DNA of 64,000 nt from Lepus europaeus (Eukaryota > Chordata > Mammalia > Lagomorpha > Leporidae): NCBI RefSeq assembly GCF_033115175.1, contig NC_084828.1, forward strand, positions 97,899,388 to 97,963,387, written 5' to 3'. The notes beneath the pieces are model-generated. The model had not been told where the DNA came from, did not search any database, and saw only the letters and a program-made list of their open reading frames with translations. Shown here piece after piece: positions 13,000 through 24,030 of the stretch. A program made the translations under genes and the position numbers. Each line of letters opens with the position of its first letter. Positions within the stretch are counted from its first letter, which is position 1.

Positions 13000-14420
13000 C
13001 CTCGGGCACCCCGCTTTCTGTGCCAACACTGCCCTCACCTTGCGGGGGGCGAGGGAGGTTAAGAAATCTGGAGTTGGGTGAAAAGAAAGGGCTGCGAGGG
13101 TCTCCCGGCCGGAGGCGGGGCGCCGCGGCGGGTCTGCGTTCCGCGCGCGCGTCCGCTCAGCCCCGCTACCCGCGGGCGACCCCGTGCGCGCGGGGGGCGG
13201 GGGACTTCACCGCGGCCGCGTTGCCAAGATCCACCCTCGGAGCCAAGGTATCAATAGACCAATTTTCTGCTCTGCCCGCGAGCTTTTTTGTTTCAAGCCA
13301 GACTGGAGGTGTCTGCGCTGCGCAAGACGCAACGGCACAGCAGCGTCGGGGAGGGGGTGGGGGGAAAGGGCGCTAGATGCGGGAGGCGCAAATATGGAAA
13401 TTAACTCATTAGGAAGGGGTGTGGTTACCGCGAAGCCCCCTCCTCCATCCCTTCCTTTCTCCCTCGCTGCCACCGTCCCGGCTTGCTAAATACGAGATTA
13501 CAAACAAACAAATAAAGCAGAAGCTGACTAGGCAGCCCCAGATCAAACACGCTCCAGATAATTCGCTTCACTCAGCGCTGCGGCCAGATCTGCAGCGCAC
13601 GGCGCCGGCCCCTGATGCCCGCCGCTGGTTTCTGCGCCCCAGTCCCGCCAGCCCCGGCTTCCGCAGCTTCGAGAGCCGGGGCCCGCGGTGGCGTTTCGAA
13701 GGCACCGCACGTGGCCCAGACGCCCCCCGTCTGGTATACGCTTTACAACCTCAGACCAGAGCGTCCACCCATATGGTTGGCGACCATCGGAGGGCTTCCG
13801 CTGATCTCACGAGTCCTCACCCACAGGCCGCCGGGAGAGGGGGAGGGTGGTGGTGGTGGTCTCATTGGGAGGAAAAGAAAAGGGATAAAAATAATGTCCC
13901 AGAGCCCCTGTCCGGGAGGCTGTTCCCGAGGCTCCGCAGCCGCGGTGCGGAAGGTGGGGGCGGGGGCTGGCGCGCAGAGGACGGAGGCCTGTTGGACCGT
14001 CAGAGCCCCTTGAAACACTATTAACCAGCGATCAGGTTCCCTAGAGTGAGGTGAGGGGGTTGGAAAACCTAGGGTGCGTGATTCGGGGGTGGGGAGGGGG
14101 AGAAGAAAGAAACAAAAACGCAAAACTTCTCACCGCCTCCCCTCCCCCCTCCGCACCCCCTCCCCCGCACCCAGCTGCCCTGCCCCGTGTCCTCAAAGCC
14201 TGCCTCTGTGCAGGGCTGGAGGGAAAATGGTACTTTTATGGTTCTCCTTCCTGCGTGGCCCGCCTCCCCGCCCCTGCTCGCTGCCTGGCGCTCCCCCAGC
14301 TGCGGGCCCCTCGGAGGAAGGCCGCCCGGTCCCCTCGTCTCCCGCTGCCTGCAGGCCACCGAGCCTCAAAGCGCGCATTGTGCAGCGGGGGCGGGGAGGC
14401 CGGCGGACCCACGGAGAAGA
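13000..14420. other. CpG-rich island without a coding gene
   Basis: CpG dinucleotides are dense, especially at 13090-13360 and 13580-13700, against AT-rich flanks, and GC content is high throughout. Long overlapping ORFs in several frames (up to 201 codons) are explained by the lack of AT-rich stop codons and show no protein-family signature. CpG patches like this beside developmental regulators are often Polycomb-bound or act as enhancers or lncRNA promoters. Confidence 0.55.
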
Positions 14421-15269
14421 ATAACACTGCGCCCAACTCCTGTGCGGGAAAGTTCCCCAAATGCACTCCCAAACACTACTTTTGAGAAGGGAAGGGGTTG
14501 GGGGAGGCGGCGGCCAAGTTTTGCAAAAGCCCTGCCTTCTCTCAAGTCTTCCACCTTTTCTGCCACTTGTTTAGGGTCTCAGGGTGCCAGAGCGGGCAGA
14601 GTAGAGACGGGAAGGTGCCATGGAGGGCCGGAAACGTGGCCGGGACAGTAGGGGCTTCAGGGCGGGGCGGGAAGAGTGTAGGGGGATGTGTCCACCCCGG
14701 GCTGACTTGGGGACGGCGGCACGGTCAGTGCGCTGGGGGCTAAAGGGCGCGGGGACCCGAGGGCGCGTGTGCAGGCGAAGCATTTCGCACCTCCTGTTTA
14801 TCTTAGAAGCCGGGCGGAGGGGGTAGGTGGGCCGCGAATTGTTCCGCTTCCCGTCGGGCTGGAGAAGGCGAATAAGAAAGAGAGGGAGGCACACGCAAAA
14901 ACAAACAAAAAACTGTAGTAGGCGCGGAGTCTCCCCTTGACCCAAATTCCAAATGGTGGAGGTTCTCCATTTTCAAAAGACCCCTTAGTCTTTAGACCCT
15001 AGGGGCAGCGGTTCTCCAGCGACGGCAAAAAGCCGAGACAGATACCGTTAGATCTGGGGCTTCGGGGACAAGTGTGAGGAATCTTTTTCCTTCGAACCGC
15101 CAGGACCCATTCTTTCCAAAGCGGTGTCGTCTGCGATGGAGCGGTCCCCAGGTTTTGTCTTCCAGGCATTTGCAAAATAATGGCTTGGGTCCCTTGCACA
15201 GCTCTGCCTGAAACAAGTGTATTCCAAAACGCTGCCATAGTGAGCCCACTTTTAAAAATCCAACCAAAA
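14421..15269. other. Non-coding spacer, GC-rich to mixed
   Basis: No gene seen. Another short CpG-dense stretch lies at 14620-14860, and the rest is of average composition. Confidence 0.5.
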
Positions 15270-15900
15270 TAAGACCAACAAGGATGCTAGTAAATGATAA
15301 TAATAATAATAATAATCCTCAAGCCGGTGCTCTCTATGTCCATCAACCAGGGTGACCAAAGGGGCGCATAAGTGGAGTCGCGCTGATTTGGTGCGTGGAT
15401 TTCATGCCCTAATGCTAAATCGGCAATATAAAGGGCTGAAGAGCAAGGCCGATCAAAGCGCTAATTACTCCTGGAAACTTGAGGTGGTTGCTAGGATCTC
15501 AGGGCGACCACCAGCACCACCAGAAAGCTCCCCTGGAACATTTGGACTGTGTGTATGGGGGTGGGCGAAGAGTGCCCGCATCTGCTGGAGCTTCCATATC
15601 TGAGCTGTTCATTTACGGGAGCCAACTTATGAAATCTCCACAATTAGATCGTCATTGTTCTTCCTCCGCAACACTGTCTGCAAAGAAAAGGTCTTCTCGG
15701 TCGGGGCCAATCCAACGAAGCGTTTGACGCTATTAAATAATAAAGCGATTGTGATTTACATTGTTGTTCAGAAAAAAAGGCCAATTATCCACTGTTATGT
15801 TGCCATAAAGATCATATTAACTCGAATTAGTAATCAAACAATATGCGAGCGTTTAAAAAAGTACAGGCGAACTGGGTGACAGCTACCGCGAGGTCTGCAC
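15270..15900. promoter_or_regulatory. Candidate SOX2 downstream neural enhancer (possible N-1)
   Basis: A perfect TCF/LEF word GATCAAAG at 15451-15458 sits three bases before a homeodomain TAATTA at 15462-15467. Further along come ACATTGTTGTT (SOX-like), CCAATTATCC, AGATCATATTAACTCG and GAATTAGTAATCAAACAATATG. Site density is high and the sequence is low in simple repeats apart from one (TAA)n. It lies about 12.4-13.1 kb downstream of the SOX2 start, in the range of enhancer N-1, which is Wnt/LEF1- and FGF-responsive. The identity is inferred from position and motif content only. Confidence 0.35.
15297..15316 (+). repeat. (TAA)n microsatellite
   Basis: Six to seven TAA units within the candidate enhancer block. 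Confidence 0.9.
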
Positions 15901-16693
15901 TTTCCCCGGCAAACCCACCCGCGCCGGCAGCGGGAGCGGAGGAGGCAGACGCCGCAGACCCGAGAGGAGGGAGCGAGCGGCAAAGTGGTGATTAACGGTC
16001 TCCAGTGTTAATTATTCTCAATTAATCCCGAACAGTGCAAACCTGCCCCGGCTCCCTGCAAGTTCCCCGGTTCGGGATGCTATTAGAATGCCGCCTTTCT
16101 GGGAGGGGTTTAAAAGAAACCTGGAAGAGGTAATCTGGTGCCAGCGTACCTTCGAGCGAAGGGGCAGGGGTGCAGGTGTGTGCGCGCGGATGTGGTGGGT
16201 GGCGTGTGCGCACGTTAGCTCGCGTCTGACGCGCGCCCCGAGGTGGGCGCGGGGCATGGGCCAGGCCCACACATCCTCAGGCCCCTAGGAAATCTTGCGT
16301 CTCCTCTGCTCAAATCACTCGTTCTCGCCCTCTGTTATTAGGTTTATAACTCTTTGCCCACTTAAATTTGTGCAGCCAACCAAGGAAATCTAAATAGGTT
16401 TGAGTCGCCCCTTGGGTACAGGATGGAGGCTTTAATAAGAAAGATTAATTGTGGGTGTGTACCGGCCGGAAGGCGCGTTAGCCATCAAGTAGCGCGAACT
16501 GTGGGGTCGAGCGACTGGAGACGCCTCTCGCCCTAAGCCCAGACAGTTAAGTAGGCGCCGTGGGCATACCCATCGCGAGCCACCTGGTAGTCACAAGCTA
16601 AGGGCTCTACCGCATTCTTACGCATCTCTTCCTGTGTTATTTGGGGTTTTACAGAATGTGGCCTTCACTCGTTATGCATGTAAAAACCTCCTG

Positions 16694-16725
16694 CCCCCAC
16701 CCCCACCCCCACCCCACCCCACCCC
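16694..16725 (+). repeat. (CCCCA)n minisatellite-like C-rich tract
   Basis: About six CCCCCA/CCCCA units. The complementary strand has six or more G4-G5 runs and could form a G-quadruplex. Confidence 0.9.
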
Positions 16726-16963
16726 GTAGGACCCGGGACTCCCGGTCTCCGAGCAGGGAGGTGGGGGTGTGAGGTGACCGCTGTCCTAGGTCTGCCCATT
16801 CCCGCCCTAGGCACCGCTGTTGGGTGCTGAGGCGAAGGATCTAAAACATTTGCTCCAGGGGCTGGAAAGTTGATGTGTTTGTTGGCGCGGTAAAAAAAAA
16901 AAATGCCCGTAGTTACACTTGCTATTTATTTTTTAAATACGTGAACAGGGGGCACCTTCCACT

Positions 16964-16978
16964 CCCCCCCCCCCCCCC
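16964..16978 (+). repeat. Poly-C tract (15 C)
   Basis: Homopolymer run read directly; its length is prone to sequencing error. Confidence 0.9.
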
Positions 16979-18438
16979 GCCAGCGCGATGCTTCAGCAGC
17001 CTCGGCACAGGGGAGTGGGCCAGTGGCAGGGTCCTGGGGATCTCTTCGGAAGCGCGGCGGTGGCGCGGGGGGAGACTGTGGTGACCCGCGCACCCTTTCT
17101 GCGCCCCTCCCTCTTTCTGCTAAAATGCTCAGATCCTACACTAAGAAGCGGCAAGAGGGTGGGGGCGGAGAGCAGTAGGCACCGGGTGTGTGTGGCTGGC
17201 GGGAGGAAGGGTTGGACTAGTGGCGTCTCTTCCTGAATAATTTCGTTTAAAACTTGGGAGCCCTAAAGCTTGGGCCTCCGCACTTGTGAAACGAAATCTC
17301 TGGAGGTCTGATCCTGCCAGCCGCAGGGCAGCCAGAGCGTGGCCGCATCTTTGTGCAGAGTTTGAAGACAGTTGCTGCCTTTCCTAACGTCCTTCTTTTT
17401 CTCTCCACCCCTCTCCCCAGTAAAACCGATTCAAAAGAGGACAGGACTCCACTCCACAAGATTAATGTCCGTCCATTTGCAGGCTTAACCCTCTCATGCA
17501 GCATAATAAAATACTAGAGGTCCTTTTCAATTTAAGCAAATACATGAAATTCGTGCCTTCTTCTTTCCTGTTTGATCTCTCTCAGGACGTGGCAAACAAT
17601 GTCTTAGAACCTAAGTATTCTTAGGAGAACTTTCAACTCAGAGTTTTCATGTCACCTGGGGTTGTTGTGTGCCCTGGTATTGGGAGAGAGCTGGGAGCCC
17701 AGCTTACTTTTAATATCTATAGTGATACATTTTTGCTTGGAACTCATGATTTAAAAAAAAATCTATTTGGTCCTCCCAGGGCTTGGCAGATTTCAATGTT
17801 GGTCATAGGAGCCACAAAATGTTCATTAAAGGGACCTAACCAAGGCTACTGTATGGCCACTTTGTGAACTCAGAACTATGGATGGAGGGGGGGAAAGTAG
17901 GAAAGTGTGAGTTGATGTCACGCTGGCTGTCAGTGTGTGGTCTATTGTGGAGAATGGTGCTTTTTGACTGAACACAGGGAGCCCCCTCCCCCTTCCCCAG
18001 CTCTACTGCACCTGCACTGGATGAGGGAGTCCCTGCCATTCAGCCCATCGCAGATTGTTCAAACAGAAGACATCTCTGACAGCACTCAATTCATTACATT
18101 TCTTCCTGCTTTTCAAACCAACACACACACACAAAATGAGTATTGCCAGCCAGTGACAGCCAAAAAAAAAAAAAAATCTTAAAATACTTTATATGCAGCT
18201 AATTTGGAAGCTCATACAACTACCGTGAAATATTTTGGATCCTTAACTTGTAAGGCTCCCTGGGGGAAAAATTACCTGCTCTTTCTTATTGCGCAGATAC
18301 CTCTGTAGTCTGTATGGGGATAGTGAGTTTGTCCAAAGACAGTGCTGAGTGGGGCAAGGAGAAGTTTTTATGAGAATAAAGCAGAACCACGCAAAAAGAG
18401 AAAAGCCCATGATTTATCTTATCAGAAGAGCCTGCTTG

Positions 18439-18460
18439 ATATGCATTCATAATTTATGCA
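18439..18460 (+). promoter_or_regulatory. Paired POU-like sites
   Basis: ATATGCAT at 18439-18446 and TTTATGCA at 18453-18460 are spaced 14 bases start to start, in an AT-rich block with further TTATCTTATCAG and TTGCTAATAG words. It lies about 9.9 kb downstream of the SOX2 start. It is a candidate POU-bound element; function is not shown by sequence alone. Confidence 0.3.
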
Positions 18461-19697
18461 GAGGAACCAGCTTGCTAATAGAGGTGGGATCCCAAGAACC
18501 AGGAGCAGGCTGTAAGGGAGGCATGGGGCTGAAGTGTGAGCTAAACATTTAAATCACTTTCCCAACAACCAAGTCTTCCCTCCATATGCTCAGGTTTATC
18601 TTGCCATCTTAGATTCCAAGATGTTTTTGCACCATTTCACAAAGCTGATGAGAGAGTGTTTAGAAAGCTGATGAACAAGGGCTGGGCTGGTTGAACGGAA
18701 GTTGGGGTAAACAAACTCTTACAGGGAAACTTGATTTTAAGATATTTTCCTTGGAGGTGTGAGGAGTGGGGAAACAAGAAAGAGGGGGAGGGCTGTGGGA
18801 AGGAGAAAACAGGTTTGCCACTTGGTCTTTCAGACCCATTCCACTGTAATGTTATGCAGTAACCCCGATCTGAGCTGTTGAGTGTGATAGTCAAATCGAC
18901 CTGCATGTGAGCTGATACTCAACCGACTGCAAGCAAAATATTGGCAAATTCCTCACTAAATCATTACCCTCTGTGAGATCCTGGACCCATATCAGAACAT
19001 AAGGCCTGGTTTCCAGGATCCTCCCCACTGCAAGGGCATTCAATGAATTAAATCGATTTGGTGTTGGAAAGAACACTTGGGAAGTGAATCTTGCAGTAAC
19101 ACCAAGGTGCTTTCCACCAACAAATACTTTTACAGACAACCCACTTAGCAAGTATCTTCCCTCTTATCAACAATTTAAATCACAGTTCAAAGGAGTTCTG
19201 GATTAGGAGAGGATGTGGGGAAGAGAAGGGGGAAGGTAGCAATGGTGAGCCAGAAGCAACTGTCCTACTCTCAGAAGTTCTGTTCTTACACCACAGCCCC
19301 CAGTAAAATAAGCTGTCTTGAACTTTGTGAAGGCTTTCGCTGTAATTTGTTGCACCTCTAAAAACAAAACAAGCAGAGGCACAGCAAAACCTACATAGAT
19401 CCCCTAACAAATTCAAGCTTAGCAGATGACTCCCAAGCCACATATAGAAGGGAGACAGGTGCTCCTGGAAGCCTGGCAGGGCTGAGTGTGGTGTGTGGGG
19501 CTGGGCAGGGCTGCAGACCCTGGCTGCTTGTGTGTTTGGTCATGCTTTGCAGCGAGAGGAACCTGGGGAAGCTTCCAAAGCCAGGCCGGGGGAGTGGGGA
19601 TGGAGCCCTGCTCCTGTGGCAGGGCCCTGCCAGCCTTCGGATTGCCCTTCCCGGAACACTCCAACGAGTCATCTCAGCCCCCAGGCCCTGCAGGCCC

Positions 19698-19705
19698 TGA
19701 CGTCA
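19698..19705 (+). promoter_or_regulatory. Full palindromic CRE
   Basis: TGACGTCA, the consensus CREB/ATF site, in a GC-rich setting. A second identical site lies 906 bases further on (20604-20611). Confidence 0.5.
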
Positions 19706-20129
19706 CGAGGTGGGGGTGGGGGCGCAGCCCCGCTTCTGGCCTGGCCGCCAGCGATAAGAACCCTCGGGAAGAATCCACTGCTCCTGTTAATACAGTAATT
19801 ATTTTTCTGCCTTCTGCGGGCGGGGGCGGTTTCCCGCCTGGAATGCCAGCATCCCTCCCCTCAGGAAGATATCCGAGGGCTGGCAAGTTTGCGAGATAAC
19901 TTCCTAGGCAAGCCCTGAGCCAGAAGGAGCGCTGGGGAAGTAAGGGTGGTCTGCGCAGGGCTAATCCCTCTGCCCGGGCCGAGGAAAGAGAGGAAGGGTC
20001 GAGATTTCTGCGAGGATCTAACTGGACACTCGCTCGCCTTCCCCTTCCCCATATTACAGCTGGGCGATTTGGAAAAGTCAGTCTCTACGGAGGCAGTTTG
20101 GTACCGGGCGCCTTGCACTCATCTTCTGC

Positions 20130-20770
20130 GAGGTACTCCTGCCCGGATGTCATCCCTGTGACCCAGACGGGAAAGTGAAGGCTCGGTGTCGTCCCGTCCC
20201 TGCTTGCCCGGATCCCACGGGGAAGCTCAGAACCTTAGCTCGGGTCGCATCCCCGGGCACTGCCAGTCGGCGGCCTCTCACCGGGAAAGGCTTTGTGAGA
20301 TAGCTCACGTTTGGACTTGACCACAGACAGGGACAAGCAACCCCCTTCAAAGCCAAAGGCTGTGGGGAGAGGCAAGAGAAAGGCGGAATTCTGGTGGGCA
20401 ACCCCGGCTTTGGGCCGTGGCCGGGGTCACGAGGTCGACGCGGAGAGGGCGCGGGCTGGGGCGCAAAAGGCAGAGGCCCCGCGAGGACCCCAACACCTCG
20501 GGAACCTTTCTGTCCTTGCAGCATGCGGGGCTGTAGGAGAGAAGTGGAGTCCCACAGAGCACCTCCGTGGGGAGCCCCACGGGGGCCGTGGCAAGGGCCG
20601 CGGTGACGTCAGAGCCCTGGCCCGGTGCTCTTCGGCCTCGGCCTCCACCTGCCGGCGCGACCCGCAAGGCCCTGGGCACTGCGCACTCCCCCTTGGGGCT
20701 GCCCGCGGGAGGCCGGCGCGCTCACAGCCCGCATCGCGCACTGCTCCGAAGCCGGGGAGAGGGAGGCCAA
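20130..20770. other. CpG-rich patch without a coding gene
   Basis: Dense CpG and high GC between AT-rich flanks, with a full CRE at 20604-20611. The 179-codon plus-strand ORF across it is a GC-rich open frame without any domain. It lies about 7.6-8.2 kb downstream of the SOX2 start. Confidence 0.5.
20604..20611 (+). promoter_or_regulatory. Full palindromic CRE, second copy
   Basis: TGACGTCA inside the CpG-rich patch. With the site at 19698 it makes two perfect CREs in under 1 kb, a typical promoter or enhancer arrangement. Confidence 0.5.
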
Positions 20771-23700
20771 GTGATAGAGTTCAAAGCGCCGAAATCTTTA
20801 TGAAACAGTGCACACTACATTCTGTCTATACAGGCAGACGAGAGTATTGAAACGAACGACTTCTCTGAGCTTTCAAATCACCTGACTACTTTGCAAAGTA
20901 GTACAAGCATCTCAAGTACAAACGCCTAGAAGCAGCAAATTATCGTGCGTCCCCAAGTGAGAGGACATTCGATTTGTTTTGGGAGACAATCTGAGCACAG
21001 CGCTCCAGGAATCAGAAACACCGCCCTTATACCAAAATTTAAAATGAACTCCATCTGCACCCGCATATGTAAACAGAGCTCTCTGATATGGAAAACCTGG
21101 ACTTAATACTCTACCCTTAGAAGCCCCCTCAGAAAGTCAAGTCCATCATTGTCACAAGGCCGCAGAAGCAAAATATACAAACTGAAAGGAACAACTATAA
21201 AACTGCACAGAATCCTCAGAAGGAGAGAGGAGGTTTGCACGTCTCCCTCAGTGGTATCAGACGTCAGATTTCCAGGAAAGTTTTTCATAGAAAATAGCGA
21301 AGGAGAAACAAACCAATACTCTGGTTTGTGCAATTCACACGTCTTTGGAAAACTCCTTCTACAGCTTCCCACTCTAAAAGTCCAGAGGCTATGTCCATTT
21401 GGACCTTGTCCAGATGTTTGCAGTAAAAGAGTTTTCTCCCCCTTCTCCCTTCTTTAAGGGATTCACCTCATACACGAGGCCCCTAAGGAAATCCACCCAG
21501 CCCTCTTCCAACTTAAATCAAAAAAAGAAAGCAAGGCAATAAGCCACCCCTCATCCCCAAACCCAGTCCTGGCTTGAAAAGCAGCCTTAGCTCCCAGAGC
21601 AAGGAAATACAGCTGGAGAGGGGGGAGAAGGAAAAAAAAAAGGAGAGAGGAAAGAAAAGAAAGAGAAAACAGAAATGAAAATAATTTTAATATGATAATG
21701 GGGCAGGGGGACAGTTGGGGAGTGTGAACTCACATCTCTGCTAGAGCTTATGGCCAAGGAAACTCCTTCCACAAAGAAAAATATGAGGACCTGTTTTTCA
21801 AAATCCTCTAAGAGCAAGAAATAAAGGGGGAGAAGTGTGGATAAAAAAACCTCTTTCAATTACAACATTAAATAAATAAATAAGCAGTGCCAACAAGCAG
21901 GTGATCAAGCCATAGTCAAACTTCAATCTCAGAGCAGTTAGCTATAAACTGTTAGCAGTTGAAAAGTAAACCTTGTGCATACAAAGGCACTGTTTAATTT
22001 TCTTCTTGTAATGGTTCTAAATGAAGACCCCATCACTATGCAGTTAAGCGGTATTCCTTGTCCCCCTGAGGCGCTGATCAGTTCTTTTTAATGGGAGAAA
22101 ACTGGCAGCTCAAAACCCGTCAATGGAGCTCCCACAACAAAAGTTCTGAAAAGCTGAATGAGTTGGGTTTGTAATTACTGCTTCCCACCCCCCCCCCTCC
22201 ACTCACAGCTTATCTCTTATTCATTCAATTTATATTATTGTCAAGGAATCTTACTCTCAAAATCATTCCCTTACCATTTTACCTAGGGCCACGGGGGAAC
22301 TTATGACAAGGCAGAAATGAAAATCACCCCCCCCCCTTTCCACTGCACCTTGCAGTGTTCAGACCAATAGGTGGGGAAGGGAGGAGGGACTATCTTGTAC
22401 CCCAATTTGCTCTGTGTCTACTACAACTCAGAGTATCAGCCTTTGATTCCTTCCTTATATTTTAAAGCCCAAATTTTATTGGCAAATAAATTCCTATCTA
22501 AATTGAAAGCGTTGCCTTAGTTTCTGAAATCCTGTGACATCTTTACTTAAAAAAAGGTGAGGGTTATAAATAAACACCCTCTCCTTTCTCCTCAAACAGC
22601 AGACCCTTAAAAAGATCTTGCCAAATATGATGTGGAAATTAAGAAAAATTATGTTCTTCTTTTTAATGGAAAATAGTCAACGAAACAGAAGAAGAGATTA
22701 TAATTCCATCCCCTGCCCTGAACCCAGGAAAAGGTTTTATATATAAAAAAAGTCAGCTTTAGAATGCCAGGGCTCCATGTGTATTTCAATCTAAGATGTT
22801 GCTGATGGGGAAGATTCTCCTGAGATTCTCCTACTGCACGAATGTGCCGGTTTCTAGAAATAAATACAGCTATTACCACCAAATCTACTAGCAGTCTAAA
22901 TAATTAATTGAAGCGTTGCTCTTTGACCCTTGAAAAGTCCAGTAGGGACACGTTTATAGTAATAATACCTCAGAATGAGCCCTTGTCAAATATTCATTTA
23001 GTGGTTAATGTGAACCATTTTCCCCCGGGACGGTCTGTAATACCAGCTTCCCAGCATTGGCAAGAAACGTCGCTAATCTACTACAGCTCAGCAAAATATT
23101 TGAACGCTCTTTATTTAAAGTATGGGGCGGGGGCAGTGTGGGGAGAGAAAAAAATTGCAAAGAGAACAGACTATAATCTCATCCTTTTGCACATTTCTCT
23201 TCTGTGTATAAGGTTAATGAAACATTTAAATTCACCCCTTTTGACTGAACATTAAGTGGTTTCATTGAGCAAAATCATATCCCTGGGACAGAACTAAATA
23301 TTTAACAACTATCTTTAGTATCAGAAAGGAGATAACCATCCCTGACCAACTTTATGGGCTTACCCCCTTTCTAGAAAATCCCATTATGTAAAAAAAAAAA
23401 AAAAAAAAAAAAAAAAGTTGTAAGTTCAATATTAACCCAGTCACAAAATTATACATTTGGGGCAATCATTTAACCCAATGAGGTATCAATGATACAAGGG
23501 GATATGCATCTTTTTTTTTTCCCTCAGGTGCAGTTTATGAAAAGCATTTAAATTTGCAAAAAATTTAAAAATTGGCTTTCATTTTTCAACTAGTTGGTTT
23601 GGAGACCTGGAGGGATAGGAGGGGTTCTGGGAGTTCACTTGTTTTATGCGACAGTGGCAGTCACTCAAAAGTAGCTCAACTTCCCCAAATATTGTGTGCT

Positions 23701-23899
23701 CTTGCAGGCAGAATATTTGAAACTGAGCATTTTGGCCAAAAGTTGCTTTTTAAAGTCTGATCCTGGAGGTTCTTTTTTTTTTTTTTTTTAAGGTTAGCGC
23801 AACTCCATATATTCCTACTATTATTTTATTTTTCAAATTATACATTCTATATAGTTGATTGGTTCAAATTCCGGGAATACCCTCCCCACTCCCCCAGCA
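20771..23899. other. Non-coding SOX2 proximal downstream flank
   Basis: No gene. A polypurine stretch (A/G only for most of its length) lies at 21600-21685. The block at 22870-23280 contains AAATAATTAATTGAAGCG, CTTTGACCCTTGAAAAG, CCCTTGTCAAATATTC and TAGTGGTTAATGTG and looks like non-repetitive regulatory sequence. Poly-A at 23390-23416 is listed separately. Confidence 0.5.
23390..23416 (+). repeat. Poly-A tract (27 A)
   Basis: Homopolymer run. No SINE body precedes it, so it does not mark a recognisable retrotransposon. Confidence 0.9.
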
Positions 23900-24030
23900 T
23901 GATCATTTGGATCTTTATTCAAAGTTTCTTTATTCGTATGTGTGAGCAAGAACTGTCGAATGTGCTCATTACCACGTGAATAATCCGTATATGCATTACA
24001 ATGGCGGGCCAGGCCAGGGGAAATTCTTTT
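23900..24030 (-). promoter_or_regulatory. SOX2 regulatory region 2 (SRR2) enhancer core
   Basis: Read on the SOX2 strand, a SOX site CATTGTA (24003-23997) abuts a POU site ATGCATAT (23996-23989). It is followed by GGATTATTCACGTGG with an E-box (CACGTG 23973-23978), ACAGTTCTTGCTCACACATA and GAATAAAGAAACTTTGAATAA. This order matches the SRR2 enhancer of mouse and human Sox2 as I know it. OCT4 and SOX2 bind SRR2 cooperatively in embryonic stem cells, and neural POU factors use it in neural progenitors. The distance, about 4.3 kb downstream of the transcription start, also fits. The SOX half reads CATTGTA here; I recall CATTGTG in mouse. Confidence 0.85.

Larger units (their letters stand above)
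15901..19399. other. Non-coding SOX2 downstream flank
   Basis: No gene. Homeodomain-type words cluster at 15985-16030 (GTGATTAACGG, GTGTTAATTATTCTCAATTAAT). A pair of POU-like sites lies at 18439-18460. Simple repeats at 16694-16725 and 16964-16978 are listed separately. The rest is mixed-composition sequence without transposons that I recognise. Confidence 0.5.

Noticed and set aside
13419..14651. Overlapping open frames of 126-201 codons
   Set aside because: They lie in a CpG-rich island, occur in several frames at once, and show no protein-family pattern.
20311..20850. 179-codon plus-strand open frame
   Set aside because: Same CpG-patch artefact; no recognisable protein.
23390..23416. 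Poly-A as evidence of a retrotransposon in the SOX2 flank
   Set aside because: No SINE or L1 body precedes it; it is simple sequence.
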